From Atriophallophorus winterbourni (taxonomy: Eukaryota > Platyhelminthes > Trematoda > Plagiorchiida > Microphallidae), in contig JACCGJ010005202.1 in assembly GCA_013407085.1 (NCBI GenBank), forward strand, positions 1 through 64,000: DNA of 64,000 bases. Direction: 5' to 3'. Shown here in pieces: positions 25,201 through 34,330 of this stretch. The position numbers and the translations under genes were made by a program. The notes under the pieces were generated by a model. The model saw only the letters and a list, made by a program, of their open reading frames with translations. It did no database searches and was not told the DNA's origin. Position 1 is the stretch's first letter, and each line of letters begins with the position of its first letter.

Positions 25201-28200
25201 TTAGTTTTGCGCGTGTTGATTCGTAGCCCCAGCATAGAAGCAAATGAGCTGAGGCGTTCCAGGGTCGTCTGAAGCGTTTCAGGATCATCCCCCAAGATTA
25301 CGATGTCGTCGGCATACTCCAAATCGGCATTCGAAACGCTCGGACTCCATATCACACCGGCGTAATCTGAAAGCGCCTGCTTCATTGTCCAATCGATCGC
25401 GAAGTTGAATAGCACAGGGGACACCCTTGCCGGACACCAGTCCTAATGGGGAACGTCGAGGATACCATTCCGTATGCGCGTACGCTGCTCTGCGTGAATG
25501 AATAGTACGCTTGCATCACGCGCACAAGTTTCTCCGGCATACCATCCGCCAGCATCACACTCCACAGCAAATCTCGGTCGAAGGCGGCTTCGAAGTCGAT
25601 GAAACAAGCGGTTGTTGCCTGCTGATAGCGGTAACGATGTTCGAGAATCCGACGCAATGTGAACAGCTGGTCGACGCAGCCCCGACCTCGACGAAAACCG
25701 CCTTGGTTGACTCGTGTACGTATATCCCTCTCTTCCGTAAAGCGGCATAAGAGAATCACTGCAAAAACCTTCGCGGCGATGTCGATAAGACTGATGCCAC
25801 GGTAGTTGTCGCACAATGATGCATTACCTTTCTTCAAGATGGGGATCAAGAGTGAAGTGCCCCAGTCGCGTGGAAGCTCCTCTAGTTCCCATATCTTACG
25901 ATACAAATCATGCAGTGGTTCAATCAAAACGGAAGAGCAGGCCTTGTACACCTCAGGGGGGACGCCGTCTTCGCCAGGGGACTTGTTGTTCCTTAGTCGG
26001 CCGATGGCTCGGATGATTTCGTCGCGCGTTGGGTGATCGCAGGAAACATTATATGTCTCGCTCGCTACAGCCGTTGGTAGTGCCGTCAGTGGCGCCGGCC
26101 GATTTAGCAACATGCTGAAATGCTCAGCCCAGCGTTCCACTTTCTTGTCCGGTTCGCAAAGCGGTGAGCCGCTCAAATCGCAAAGTGGGTGTTCGGTCGA
26201 ATTTCGTCGGCCCGAAGAAATGCGAATCAGGCGGAAGAGTGAGCCAAATTGGCCGCTACTCGAAGCATTCTCCATTTCTTTAGCTAAACATTCCCAATAC
26301 GTGTTGCGATCGTGCCTGACAGAACGCGTGGTTTGTCGTCTGAGGCTGCGGTGCGCTGACGATCCAGACAATCGCGCTTCGCGAGCTTTTTCAGATAACT
26401 TCAGGGTTTCCTCGGATAGCCAGTCTTTCCGTTTTCGGCAAGTCATCCCGAGCTCCGCTATTGAGGCTCGTTGTAGTGCTGATTTCAGATACACTCAAAT
26501 CTCGGTACTATGCCACCTCGTTCCTATGCCACTTTTGATCGGTCCCGACAAAATTCAATACAAAATAAATTTACTATGCCACTCCCTACTCTCGTTACTA
26601 TGCCACTATTCTGTGACTATTTAAAAGTGCATTTTTGCGCATTTTACGCATATAGTCAACCGGTTTCAAGGCCAAACACGCGATGTTTCTCCCTGACGCC
26701 AGCTACAACAACCCAATCACCTCACGCACAACGACAAGCCTCTTTCCTACTGTTGCTTTAAGTATCGATAGATAGACCCACGAAAGCGCGCGCACAAACA
26801 GACACTCACAACAGTGACATCGTTATTTTTCAAACTATTCAGCCCATAATGTCAGCTCAGAAACGCAAGCGAACCGACTTTACGCTGAAGGAGAAGTTCG
26901 AGATCATCGATGCTGCGAAGAAGGAGCCGAATCAGTCCAAGTTGGCGAGGGAGATTAGCAAGAAATGGAGCGTCGAAGTTAAGAGAACCACCGTGAAGGG
27001 CATTCTCAGCAAGAAGGATGCAATTGAAGCTGCAATCAAAGCTGGAGTTCCATCGAAGCGCATGAAGGTGACGCAGCCTCACGACCCGAAGTTTGAGGAG
27101 GGAGTGCTGATGTGGCTGAAGCAAGCAAGAGGACTGAATCTGTCTGTCAGCGGCGATCTGATCAAGGAGAAGGCGATAAAACAGGCCGAGCTGACGCACA
27201 TCCCAGACTTCATGGCGAGCGACGGTTGTTCAGACAGCTTCAAGAAGCGCAATGACGTCACGTTCAAGACAGTGCAGGGCGAAGCTGGAGCGGTGGATTC
27301 CCAATCCCTTATTGATTGGCAGCAGCAGGTTCTCCGGCCCTTACTAAGGCAGTTCTCTGCAGATGAAGTCTTCAACCTGGACGAGACTGATGCAAGCGTG
27401 TGATCGGCTAGACAACGAGATGAACGAGATCCGACGAAAGAAGATGCGTAGCCGACGATTTCTGAGAGCTTTGGACTGATCGATTGAGCAAATAAATGAT
27501 GGACTTGAGAAAATAAAACCGTTTTTACAAAACCTCGTTACGATGCCACTCTTGCTCGGTCCCAACGGGTAGCATAGTAATGAGATTTGAGTGTAATTCA
27601 ATTGAGAGTCGACTGAAGTATTGAATTCGTTCGCAACCTCAAAGTTAGTTAGCTCGGAGGCGAGAGAATTGGATAGAGCGAGACACTTTTCACTGTCGTT
27701 CAAAGCCGTTGTATTTATTCGTTTAGTGGAGCGGGCCTCGGACGAGAGCTGAGGTGAATTTTGATTCTCGCGCGTAGCAGGACGTGATCTGTACCGCTGG
27801 CGTTGCCAGTCTCCGCACCACGATAAGCCCTACAGTCCTCAACAGATGAGTTCCAGTGCGAGCGGACCAAAATATGATCCAGCTGGTGTGCAGTGCGTCC
27901 GTCGTTAGAATACCGTGCTAACAAGTGTCTCCTAGGATGCTGAAAGCGCGTGTTCGTCACTGTAAGACGGTTAAAGCTGGCGAAATTAAGCATGCGCTCA
28001 CTATTTTCGCAGTGTGTTCCAGGACTGAACTTGCCGATAATCCGCTGTGTAGTAGCGTCCGGTTCGCCTGTACGGGCATTCCAGTCACCAGCATTGATCA
28101 GCATGTCGCGCCTAGAAACTTTATCTACGGCCTTTTGTAATTCTTCATAAAATGCGTTTTTGGATGCATCGTCAGTGGGCATGGTAAACAGACAAAACAC

Positions 28201-31200
28201 AGGTTGACCGGTTTTCCACGGAAACGCATAACCAAAATTCGTGGTGAAATGGCTTACCATAACGTTAGGGCATTTTGGGCCTTCGTATCAAGCGCAATCG
28301 CAACGCCGTGTAGCCCGGAGTTGTCAGTGGGTCCACTGTGGTACAAACAGTAGGAGATGTCCCTTCCTGGAATTTTGATACGAATGCAGCCAGTGCCCGG
28401 GATTCTTACCTCCGACAAGCAGCCTATACTCACGCCATAGTCGTAGAGACTGCGCATCGTGATGCATTGGCTACCGGGATCGAAGAGCGTTCTGACATTC
28501 CAACATGAGATAAACAACGGGGAGCTGGTATTAAGGGACCCAGCCGCTGGGAGAGCATGAGGCGCGTCGCGTACCGGGAACGCCATAGCATTAGCGATAG
28601 GTTGTAATAGTTCGTGATTCATGAAGTGTCTTGGGAATTTGGTTAAAAAGCAGCGTCCCTAGCACCACTCGGCCTTTGTTCGAGTCAACTTCTCTAGCCT
28701 TTGCACAACCAAGTGCGACCTGCAAGGCAGCAGGGAGTTGACAGAAAGAGGTGGTGTGCACCAACTAACCGTCTACGAGACTCTGCTCCAGATTTTTCCT
28801 CAGGGTTTTCTCCCGAAGCCTTTCCCGCGATTGGGTATCCCGCAAGGCAGCGGAGGTTTAAAATCAGGGGTTTCCTTCCCCTAGATGAAATGTCCTTCCA
28901 GGCTAACGAGCTCCATCTGCCCGAAGCAAACTGGTTTTCAGGCGCCAGTCACGCCCTCGCCCCTTCTCTTGATCCAGACAAAGTGCCGCACAGTCACAGA
29001 CTGCAAATGGGCTAAGATACTGTCAGGTTGCCCAGGCCTAGACAAATATAAAACGAAATAGAAATGGTAGTGAGACTCACTACCATGTGGCATATACTGA
29101 AGCATGACTAGCCACAGCGATATCTGATCGCGGGGACCCAATATCAAAATGCCTTTAGAAAGGGTACCACTTATGATATTTAGATATATATGCAATGTGA
29201 TAAGTTGGCCACCACGAGTTTTAAGTCAATCTAGGTGCGTCTTGGTTAAAAATAACCCGTTTCGGAAGGCAGTGGTTTAGTATCCATATGGCGTTGGAGA
29301 CTCACTGTCATTTACCTTCTGTCTGTTTATTCCTGTGCAACCTGGTATTATATTAGCGTGTGGTACTTTACCTGTACCATACATGTGATATTATACACCT
29401 GTGATAGCTCACGTTTCTGTTTTCAACGTGGAGTTTCGTAACTTGGGTAATCTGTGATGTTAAAAGGCTTGTCATTGAGGGTGTGTGCGGTCTCTTATAG
29501 ATGTCAAACCTGGAATCAAAGGAATGAACTGAATCGTATTCAAATAAGTAGTTCCAAATGTTGTCATAGTCGGGGGTGGCAGTGGGGATAAGCTCCCACT
29601 GTTTATAAAATCCATATGACACGCGTCTCAAATAGCCTCTGACAACCAAGTCCAGCTTCTGGGCTGCACGAGTGGCTCCCCGAGCCAGGCGGAACTGCTT
29701 CTACCAACAGAAGAAAGGGCGAGTGACTGGCGCCTGAAAACCAGTTTGCTTCGGGCAGATGGAGCTCGTTAGCCTTGGAGGGCATTTCATCTAAGGGAAG
29801 GAAAACCCTGATTTTCAACCTCCGCTGCCTTGCGGGATACCCGATCGCGGGAAAGGCTTCGGGAGAAAACATTAGGGAAAATTTTGAAAGAGAGTCTGGT
29901 AGACTCACCACCTCTTCCTGGCAACTCCCTGCTGCCTTGCAGGTCGCACTTGGTTGTGCAGAGGCTAGAGAAGCAGACTCGAACAATCGCCGAGTGGTGC
30001 TGGGTACACCGCTTTGTACCCAAATTCCCAGGAATCTTCATTGAAGCCGACTCATCCTCCAGGAGGAGATAGTCCCACAAAGTAAAGTAAGTATGTAGCG
30101 CTCGCTAGTCAGCTGACACTTGGATGCACAACGCAGTCATCTTTATTAATCTACTTTATATCAGCTGCGATAAATAATAAATAATGTGCACAAACTCCAT
30201 TGGTTAGTTGACTTATATTGCGTACAAAGCCACCGATTTCCCAATTTAATTTCGTGTTTTGATCAAAATTCATAATTGAGGTGTATGGTGAACCCAAATA
30301 ATTACACAACAAAGAAAACCTACAGTGACTAGCTAGACCGGTTCAGCTCATGAAGAGTAATTGATAGTTTCACTAATTCCTGATTGCTGGAGTCAATCCC
30401 ACTCTTTATTGACCGTCTAAAGAGCTGCGTAAGGGACTGGACGCTTGGGTCGAAATACTGGTTGATCGTTCGGTGAAAGCTTAAGAGTTGCTTTGCATTT
30501 ATTGCAGCAGCCTAAACCGGGTTGAAAAACTAAACTGACGCAATTTTTTGAAACATCGTTTAGAACCCGCTGTATGACCAAGAGACATTATTGCACAAAA
30601 TTCAAAGGTAAATTCCACATTTAGTTTTTCCTTCTAACCGAGACCAAGTAAGTTCACGTGTACATGCTCTGTCAGATAACATATTCAGGTGAACTTCGTA
30701 TTTCTAAAGGCGACATCACAATTTCGCTCACCAGTTATCTGTTGGGTATTTCTTGAACCATCCTGAGAAAAATGTTTAGTGTGGACATATGGTGGTTTCA
30801 GCGATAAGTTCTCAACTAGTTTGTGAGGTGATATTTTTTGCCAGAGGCAGTATCCAACTGCAGGCGAACTGGCATCTGATTTATACACATAATGACTAAT
30901 CGTCGGCGATATCCGAAATCGTACACTGGTTTTGAAAATGTGGACTTTTTGAAAGTTGGTTCTCGTGATTGACTAATTTTTTCATCATAACTGTTCGAAG
31001 GACCGGTGTTTTTTAAGTCAACAAAACCGTTTGAAACGCACGACCAACACGTTGTCGGATTTTCTAATATGAATCTAAGGCCCAATTTGGAAAGCAACCG
31101 CGTGCGAATGTCTGAATCGTTGTGAAAGTATAGACCAACAACAAATATGAGGCATTTGAACTGATCCTCGGCCAGTGATTTCAACTTAAACCTTTCACCC

Positions 31201-32791
31201 CTGCAACTGATATATCGTCATCGGCAGCCGTCTTGGAAAATTTCAGATTATTGTATCGAATGTTAAACAGTGAAGCCTGGTCGGCAAATATTTCACGGAG
31301 CTGAGCTACGGTTTCCTCAAAGGTAGGATCTTTGAGTTGTTTTGGCAGAATAGAATTTGTGAAGCGTTCATCTTTAACCGTGCAAGCTTCCTAGCCAGCA
31401 ATCGTGCTCGCCAGGCTGAATACTTGCTGTTGTTCTCGTGGTGGAATGTGTCCTCCAAGGTTTGTACCAACGTGTGGCCAGATGAAGGTTCATAATGTAA
31501 CTCAGTGATTTTAGCAGTGATAGAATCTATTATTTCAAACTGATTAGGAAGCGGTCCAATCCAAGCTACTCAATTGGGACGTTGCGTGAGAAGTTGATTC
31601 ATGTGCATTTGATTTTGTTCAAAGAGCGCCAGTTGATCACGAAGAAGCTTTGCAGCATATTTTACTGGAATATACATTTGGTTCAGTAATACAGCGTCAC
31701 CAAATTGTGATGTTTCATAGTCACGGGAAAAACTAGATTCGCAAACAGGCTGGTTCAGTCGGAGCACGAGTGATTTGGTGTGGAAGTTTATTTTAGGTGT
31801 ACAAAAGCACCAAGCATGCTGAAAAGGGAAAAAGATTTTATGTAAATTGTCATTTACTACATAATGTTGACCTCCGAACAAGACCGAAAACTATCCGTAG
31901 CAAGAACAAAGACATTTTTAGTCAGAGAGGCGAATTAGTCTGCAGCGCTTCTTCATTTTTAGGCGTTACCAAAAATGACTATACCAAATGGGCTAATCAG
32001 TTATTCAAAATATTCGGAGGCTTCCTCATGAATTTTATAACTAAAATACGTTTTTGTGCGTCGTCTCTGGTCGAGACGCTATGGCTGGCTCTTTTTTGCA
32101 TTCATCAGAGAAACGATTTCTATACCATACTTTATGGTTTGGTAGATTTCGATTACCGAGTTTTACCTGTGATAATGTAGCCTTTTAAATTGAAATAACT
32201 TATTTTCAAGGTTTTTTTTATTTTTCCACTTTAACTTAGGCTCACACGAAGAGACAAAAGTACGAGCGCATTTATGAAAAGAAGCTCAATACATCTCCGG
32301 AACAATTATGTAAAGGATACGCACAAGAATTTGAGAAGTATCTTCAGTATGCTCGGCACCTCCTCTTCGAAGAACCACCGAACTATAGTTTCCTTCGGGG
32401 CATGTTTCGTCGACTGTTTCAGCGCCAAAAATACGTCTTGGACTATGTCTACGATTGGACGTTACTAAGAACGAACATCCCGAATGCAAAATCTTCCACT
32501 GCAGCCGCCCCCGCTGAAGGTGAAGATGATAACACTGGAGTCCTCGTGCCAACCGACAAACTTAATTCTGTGGAACTAACAGAAAAACTGTTGAAGCTTT
32601 TCCCGCTGAGTAACCCTCCTAACCAGCAAATGGGACAGTCTAATGATGCAGGCAAAGGAGCGCCGCCTGCGGCATTTCGTACACAATACGTCGATGCACC
32701 AGATAATGCCCCTGCCGGTGCACACAATGCAAGCAATACCGGCCGTTCTGCGTATGCTATGCACTATATGCCCTCGGATAATCACCGCTGA
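22288..32791 (+). CDS. CSNK1A1-like: Casein kinase 1, CK1-alpha-like (three exons)
   Basis: Exons 22288-22479, 22511-22990 and 32240-32791 join in phase 0 to 407 residues, longer than human CK1-alpha (337). It should phosphorylate acidic or phosphate-primed Ser/Thr sites; CK1-alpha acts, for example, in beta-catenin turnover. Visible kinase features are the Gly loop GAGSFGEIH (residues 20-28), the ATP-anchoring Lys42 in [14 protein letters not shown] with catalytic Asp135, DFG at 156-158, and the CK1-specific SIN (188-190) replacing APE. RHPQL, KKYRD and QSRRDD also match CK1. Some spots (KVYYFG, MYFLRG) look like CK1-gamma. There is no membrane segment and no gamma-type Cys-rich tail. The last 100 residues are Ala/Pro/Asn-rich. 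All splice sites are GT-AG. Intron 1 is 31 bp and intron 2 is 9.2 kb of nested transposons. Confidence 0.93.
22480..22510 (+). other. 31-bp intron 1 of CK1
   Basis: Starts GTAAGC after CAG and ends TTGCCAG. Removing it keeps frame and joins VYKVLQ to NAIGFPK, matching the kinase family alignment. Without splicing the frame hits a stop at once. Confidence 0.9.
23330..24458 (+). repeat. Imperfect tandem repeat (about 194-bp period) at the RTE 3' end
   Basis: The block TAGGCCTGGGCAACCTGACA followed by GTATCTT occurs at about 24240 and, cut short, at 24437-24458. A weaker copy is at about 23380. The upstream part (GGTAGTxAGCTGC) repeats at about 24164 and 24358. An inverted copy lies at about 28980-29095. 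It may be a separate short repeat, or leader sequence of the neighbouring LINE family. Confidence 0.6.
26492..27593 (+). mobile_element. Pogo-like (Tc1/mariner superfamily) DNA transposon, internally deleted
   Basis: An 1102-bp element with terminal inverted repeats starting CACTCAAATCTC on both ends (about 24 bp, 26492-26515 and 27570-27593), flanked by TA on each side (26490-26491 and 27594-27595). TA duplication is the hallmark of this superfamily. It also has 34-bp direct subterminal repeats (26516-26549 and 27533-27566, 29 of 34 identical). It carries the N-terminal half of a transposase. It lies inside the LINE-E reading frame, so it is the younger insertion. Confidence 0.9.
26849..27403 (+). 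pseudogene. Pogo/Tigger-like transposase, N-terminal half only
   Basis: The 184-codon frame begins with a CENP-B/pipsqueak-type helix-turn-helix ([16 protein letters not shown], residues 4-19, to about 60), followed by a second CENP-B-like HTH (about 70-140; [20 protein letters not shown]). It ends in [10 protein letters not shown] just after Asp178, which corresponds to the first catalytic Asp of the DDE domain. The rest of the catalytic domain is missing. A basic tail ([12 protein letters not shown] in another frame) and AATAAA signals follow before the right terminal repeat. It might still make a DNA-binding protein able to bind the terminal repeats, but cannot catalyse transposition alone. 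Confidence 0.85.
29641..30097 (+). mobile_element. LINE-E derivative with 5' leader and 3' end only
   Basis: From about 29715 to 30040 the plus strand matches the leader of the minus-strand LINE-E copy (e.g. CAGTTTGCTTCGGGCAGATG and TGCCTTGCGGGATACCC). At 30040 it jumps straight to the last codons of the family (GAAGCCGACTCATCC, encoding the SSSRRR end) and finishes with an AAGTAAAGTAAGT tail at about 30097. All of EN and RT is missing. The 5' limit is uncertain: 29641-29712 is GC-rich but not seen in the other copy. Confidence 0.75.
30100..30815. other. Unassigned intronic sequence
   Basis: No gene or repeat recognised between the LINE derivative and the gypsy remnant. It may include decayed gypsy pol. 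Confidence 0.3.
30816..31620 (-). pseudogene. Gypsy-type retrotransposon gag to protease remnant
   Basis: Read from about 31620 down. The end of a gag N-terminal stretch ([15 protein letters not shown]) is followed, after a stop, by a gag core with [21 protein letters not shown] sequence near 31490, [14 protein letters not shown] and [11 protein letters not shown] near 31110. A retroviral-type aspartic protease start then follows, whose active-site motif reads LDTAS (about 30840). In full elements Gag packages the RNA and the protease matures the polyprotein. The frame has stops, and neither RT nor LTRs were found nearby. It may belong to the same broad group as the fragment at 8.8-9.8 kb. 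Confidence 0.65.
31620..32239. other. Unassigned end of CK1 intron 2
   Basis: Apart from possible gag leader at 31620-31880, nothing is recognised up to the acceptor of the last exon. Confidence 0.3.
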
Positions 32792-33955
32792 GTCGCATGT
32801 CTAACTACCAGCATTGACGTGGATTTTCAATCTCAAATGGTACATTTCGTTATTCATTATTTGCACATTCAAACTACCTCCATTTGTGCAGACGTAACTT
32901 TGCCGTGCACTGCAGCCAGTCAAGTTACCACATGTGTATGGTTGATCCCAATGTTGTTGTCCTCTCTTGATTCCTTAAAGGAATCTCTTATTTCCCATTT
33001 AAATCTTCCTGCCCCACCAAACTAGCAGCTGTCATATTAGTCATAGACATGGCCATGTGAATTTGGACTATCAGGTGATTTGCTCGTTTCTTTCGCATGT
33101 CGTATCTGTGCTTATTTCAACCCAATCAGTTATTTCAGAAATCGCTGTTCAATACTCGCTTTCTGTATACAATCTGAATATTTTCTCGTTTTTGAAATTA
33201 ATTGTTACTTATACCATAAATTACCGAGTTTTGTCTCGCGTTTCAGACGTAGTTTTTTTATTACTGCTAACTGATCCGGTATAACGATTTTACGACTCCA
33301 TATCGCGCCGGTATTCCAGAGTAAACAGCTTAATACCCTAGATTCGGACAAATATATTTTATTATTTTATTTTTGTTAGATCCATGTAGCAAGATTTATT
33401 TCGATCGGTAGCTAACGGGTCACCCGCATTTGTTTCGTTTTGAACATCCAGGTTTATTTTTAAAAAAACAATGCACGTATGGTTATTGAAATTCAGTTAA
33501 TAGCTATATATTTTTCATGGATCATGTAATCGGAAGTTAGTGGTTTCTAGCTGTCTTTTGATCAATTTCGATGGTAGAATAATTACTTTTGAAGGTTTGT
33601 TGACTATAGATTGCTTCTGATCGCACAAGGTTTCAAACAACCGTAGATGAATTAAAATCTGAGTAATTGTCGAATTTTATTGATGGCGCTCCTTGACGAA
33701 CAATAACTGGATGCGCTAATCAAATTTAATATCCGCAGCATGTACGCATATTTGTTTTTTCCTATGATCATTCCCGCTTCGCTGGTCTACAAACGAGATA
33801 TTAGGTAATACCTCCGTGTTTAAACCTCACCTTCGCAAAATGGTCAATTTTATCACTAAAGTGTTTCAATTCAAGGATCCACCGTCATTTTTAATATTCG
33901 GCTACGCATGCTTGAATTGTTATTATTATTATATTTGCACAATCTGATACAGATA
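32792..33955. other. CK1 3' UTR region and intergenic sequence
   Basis: The 3' UTR must begin here, but no convincing AATAAA was spotted close to the stop. T-rich, with no further coding. Confidence 0.35.
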
Positions 33956-33959
33956 TGAT

Positions 33960-34330
33960 GCCGTTCAACATAAACAATGAGATGTACAAAGCGAGATGGG
34001 GGGTACAAAGCGTTGTCATCATCGTCATCGTTGAACGTAGGCATGATACTACCCGGTTGCCTACACCGAAGTAGGGGAGATTTCGTTTAGGGGGTCCCAC
34101 CCCGAGCCTTTACCCACAAGGCAGTGGAGCGAGAGAGGTTCGCACCTATCGGTGGCCGGTGACCGACGAAGCGGTTCATACGCCCTTTTCTGGGAATTTC
34201 CAGTTCGGAGCCCGATAACCCCGTTGATAGGTTGATGACTTCAGTTTTTGCCTGTGCACCATACAATGTCCTTGGATAGGACAAGGGGCAGTGACTTTTG
34301 GAGCGCCGAGTCACATCCGCCGCGTCGTGG
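33960..34330 (-). repeat. GC-richer block resembling a LINE 5' leader
   Basis: Clearly richer in G+C than its surroundings. The minus strand reads like the non-coding leaders seen in front of the RTE-like LINEs (CACTGCCTTGTGGGTAAAGG, then GGGGTGGGACCCC), with a CATCATCGTCATCG microsatellite near 34020. No endonuclease frame follows, so the assignment is tentative. Confidence 0.3.

Larger units (their letters stand above)
24481..28622 (-). pseudogene. LINE-E endonuclease-reverse transcriptase (interrupted)
   Basis: Endonuclease in 28622-27715: [22 protein letters not shown], then after a frameshift near 28257 [11 protein letters not shown] and the final TDHVL motif. The frame is then interrupted by the pogo-like element and resumes at 26490 with the linker ([13 protein letters not shown]). 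RT in 26400-24900: [42 protein letters not shown], and after a frameshift near 25400 [11 protein letters not shown] and YADDIVIL. The thumb block RLRWFGHIL is at about 24780. The protein ends in SSSRRR-stop at about 24485. Two frameshifts plus the insertion make it dead. Confidence 0.8.
24459..28981 (-). mobile_element. RTE-like LINE (LINE-E), split by a pogo-like insertion
   Basis: A minus-strand retrotransposon with a leader (about 28981-28625), one EN-RT reading frame, almost no 3' UTR, and a TAAG-repeat tail (24459-24475 on the + strand reads TTACTTACTTAC). Coding to the very end followed by a short tandem tail is typical of the RTE clade. Subtracting the 1.1-kb insertion at 26492-27593 leaves about 3.4 kb, the usual RTE size. 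The left flank is cut within the tandem repeat, but no target-site duplication was evident. Confidence 0.8.
22991..32239 (+). other. 9.2-kb intron 2 of CK1, filled with transposons
   Basis: Donor GTCAGT after GGT-TTG-AAG and acceptor TTAACTTAG before GCT-CAC. The flanking exons meet within the conserved LPWQGLK / xxTKRQKYE block. It contains short tandem repeats, a split RTE-like LINE with a pogo-like insertion, an internally deleted LINE derivative and a gypsy remnant. The first 1.1 kb (22991-24140) holds nothing else recognisable. Confidence 0.9.

Noticed and set aside
8835..31620. One long gypsy element joining the RT fragment at 9 kb with the gag-protease at 31 kb
   Set aside because: 22 kb apart with a host gene between them, so they are treated as separate remnants.
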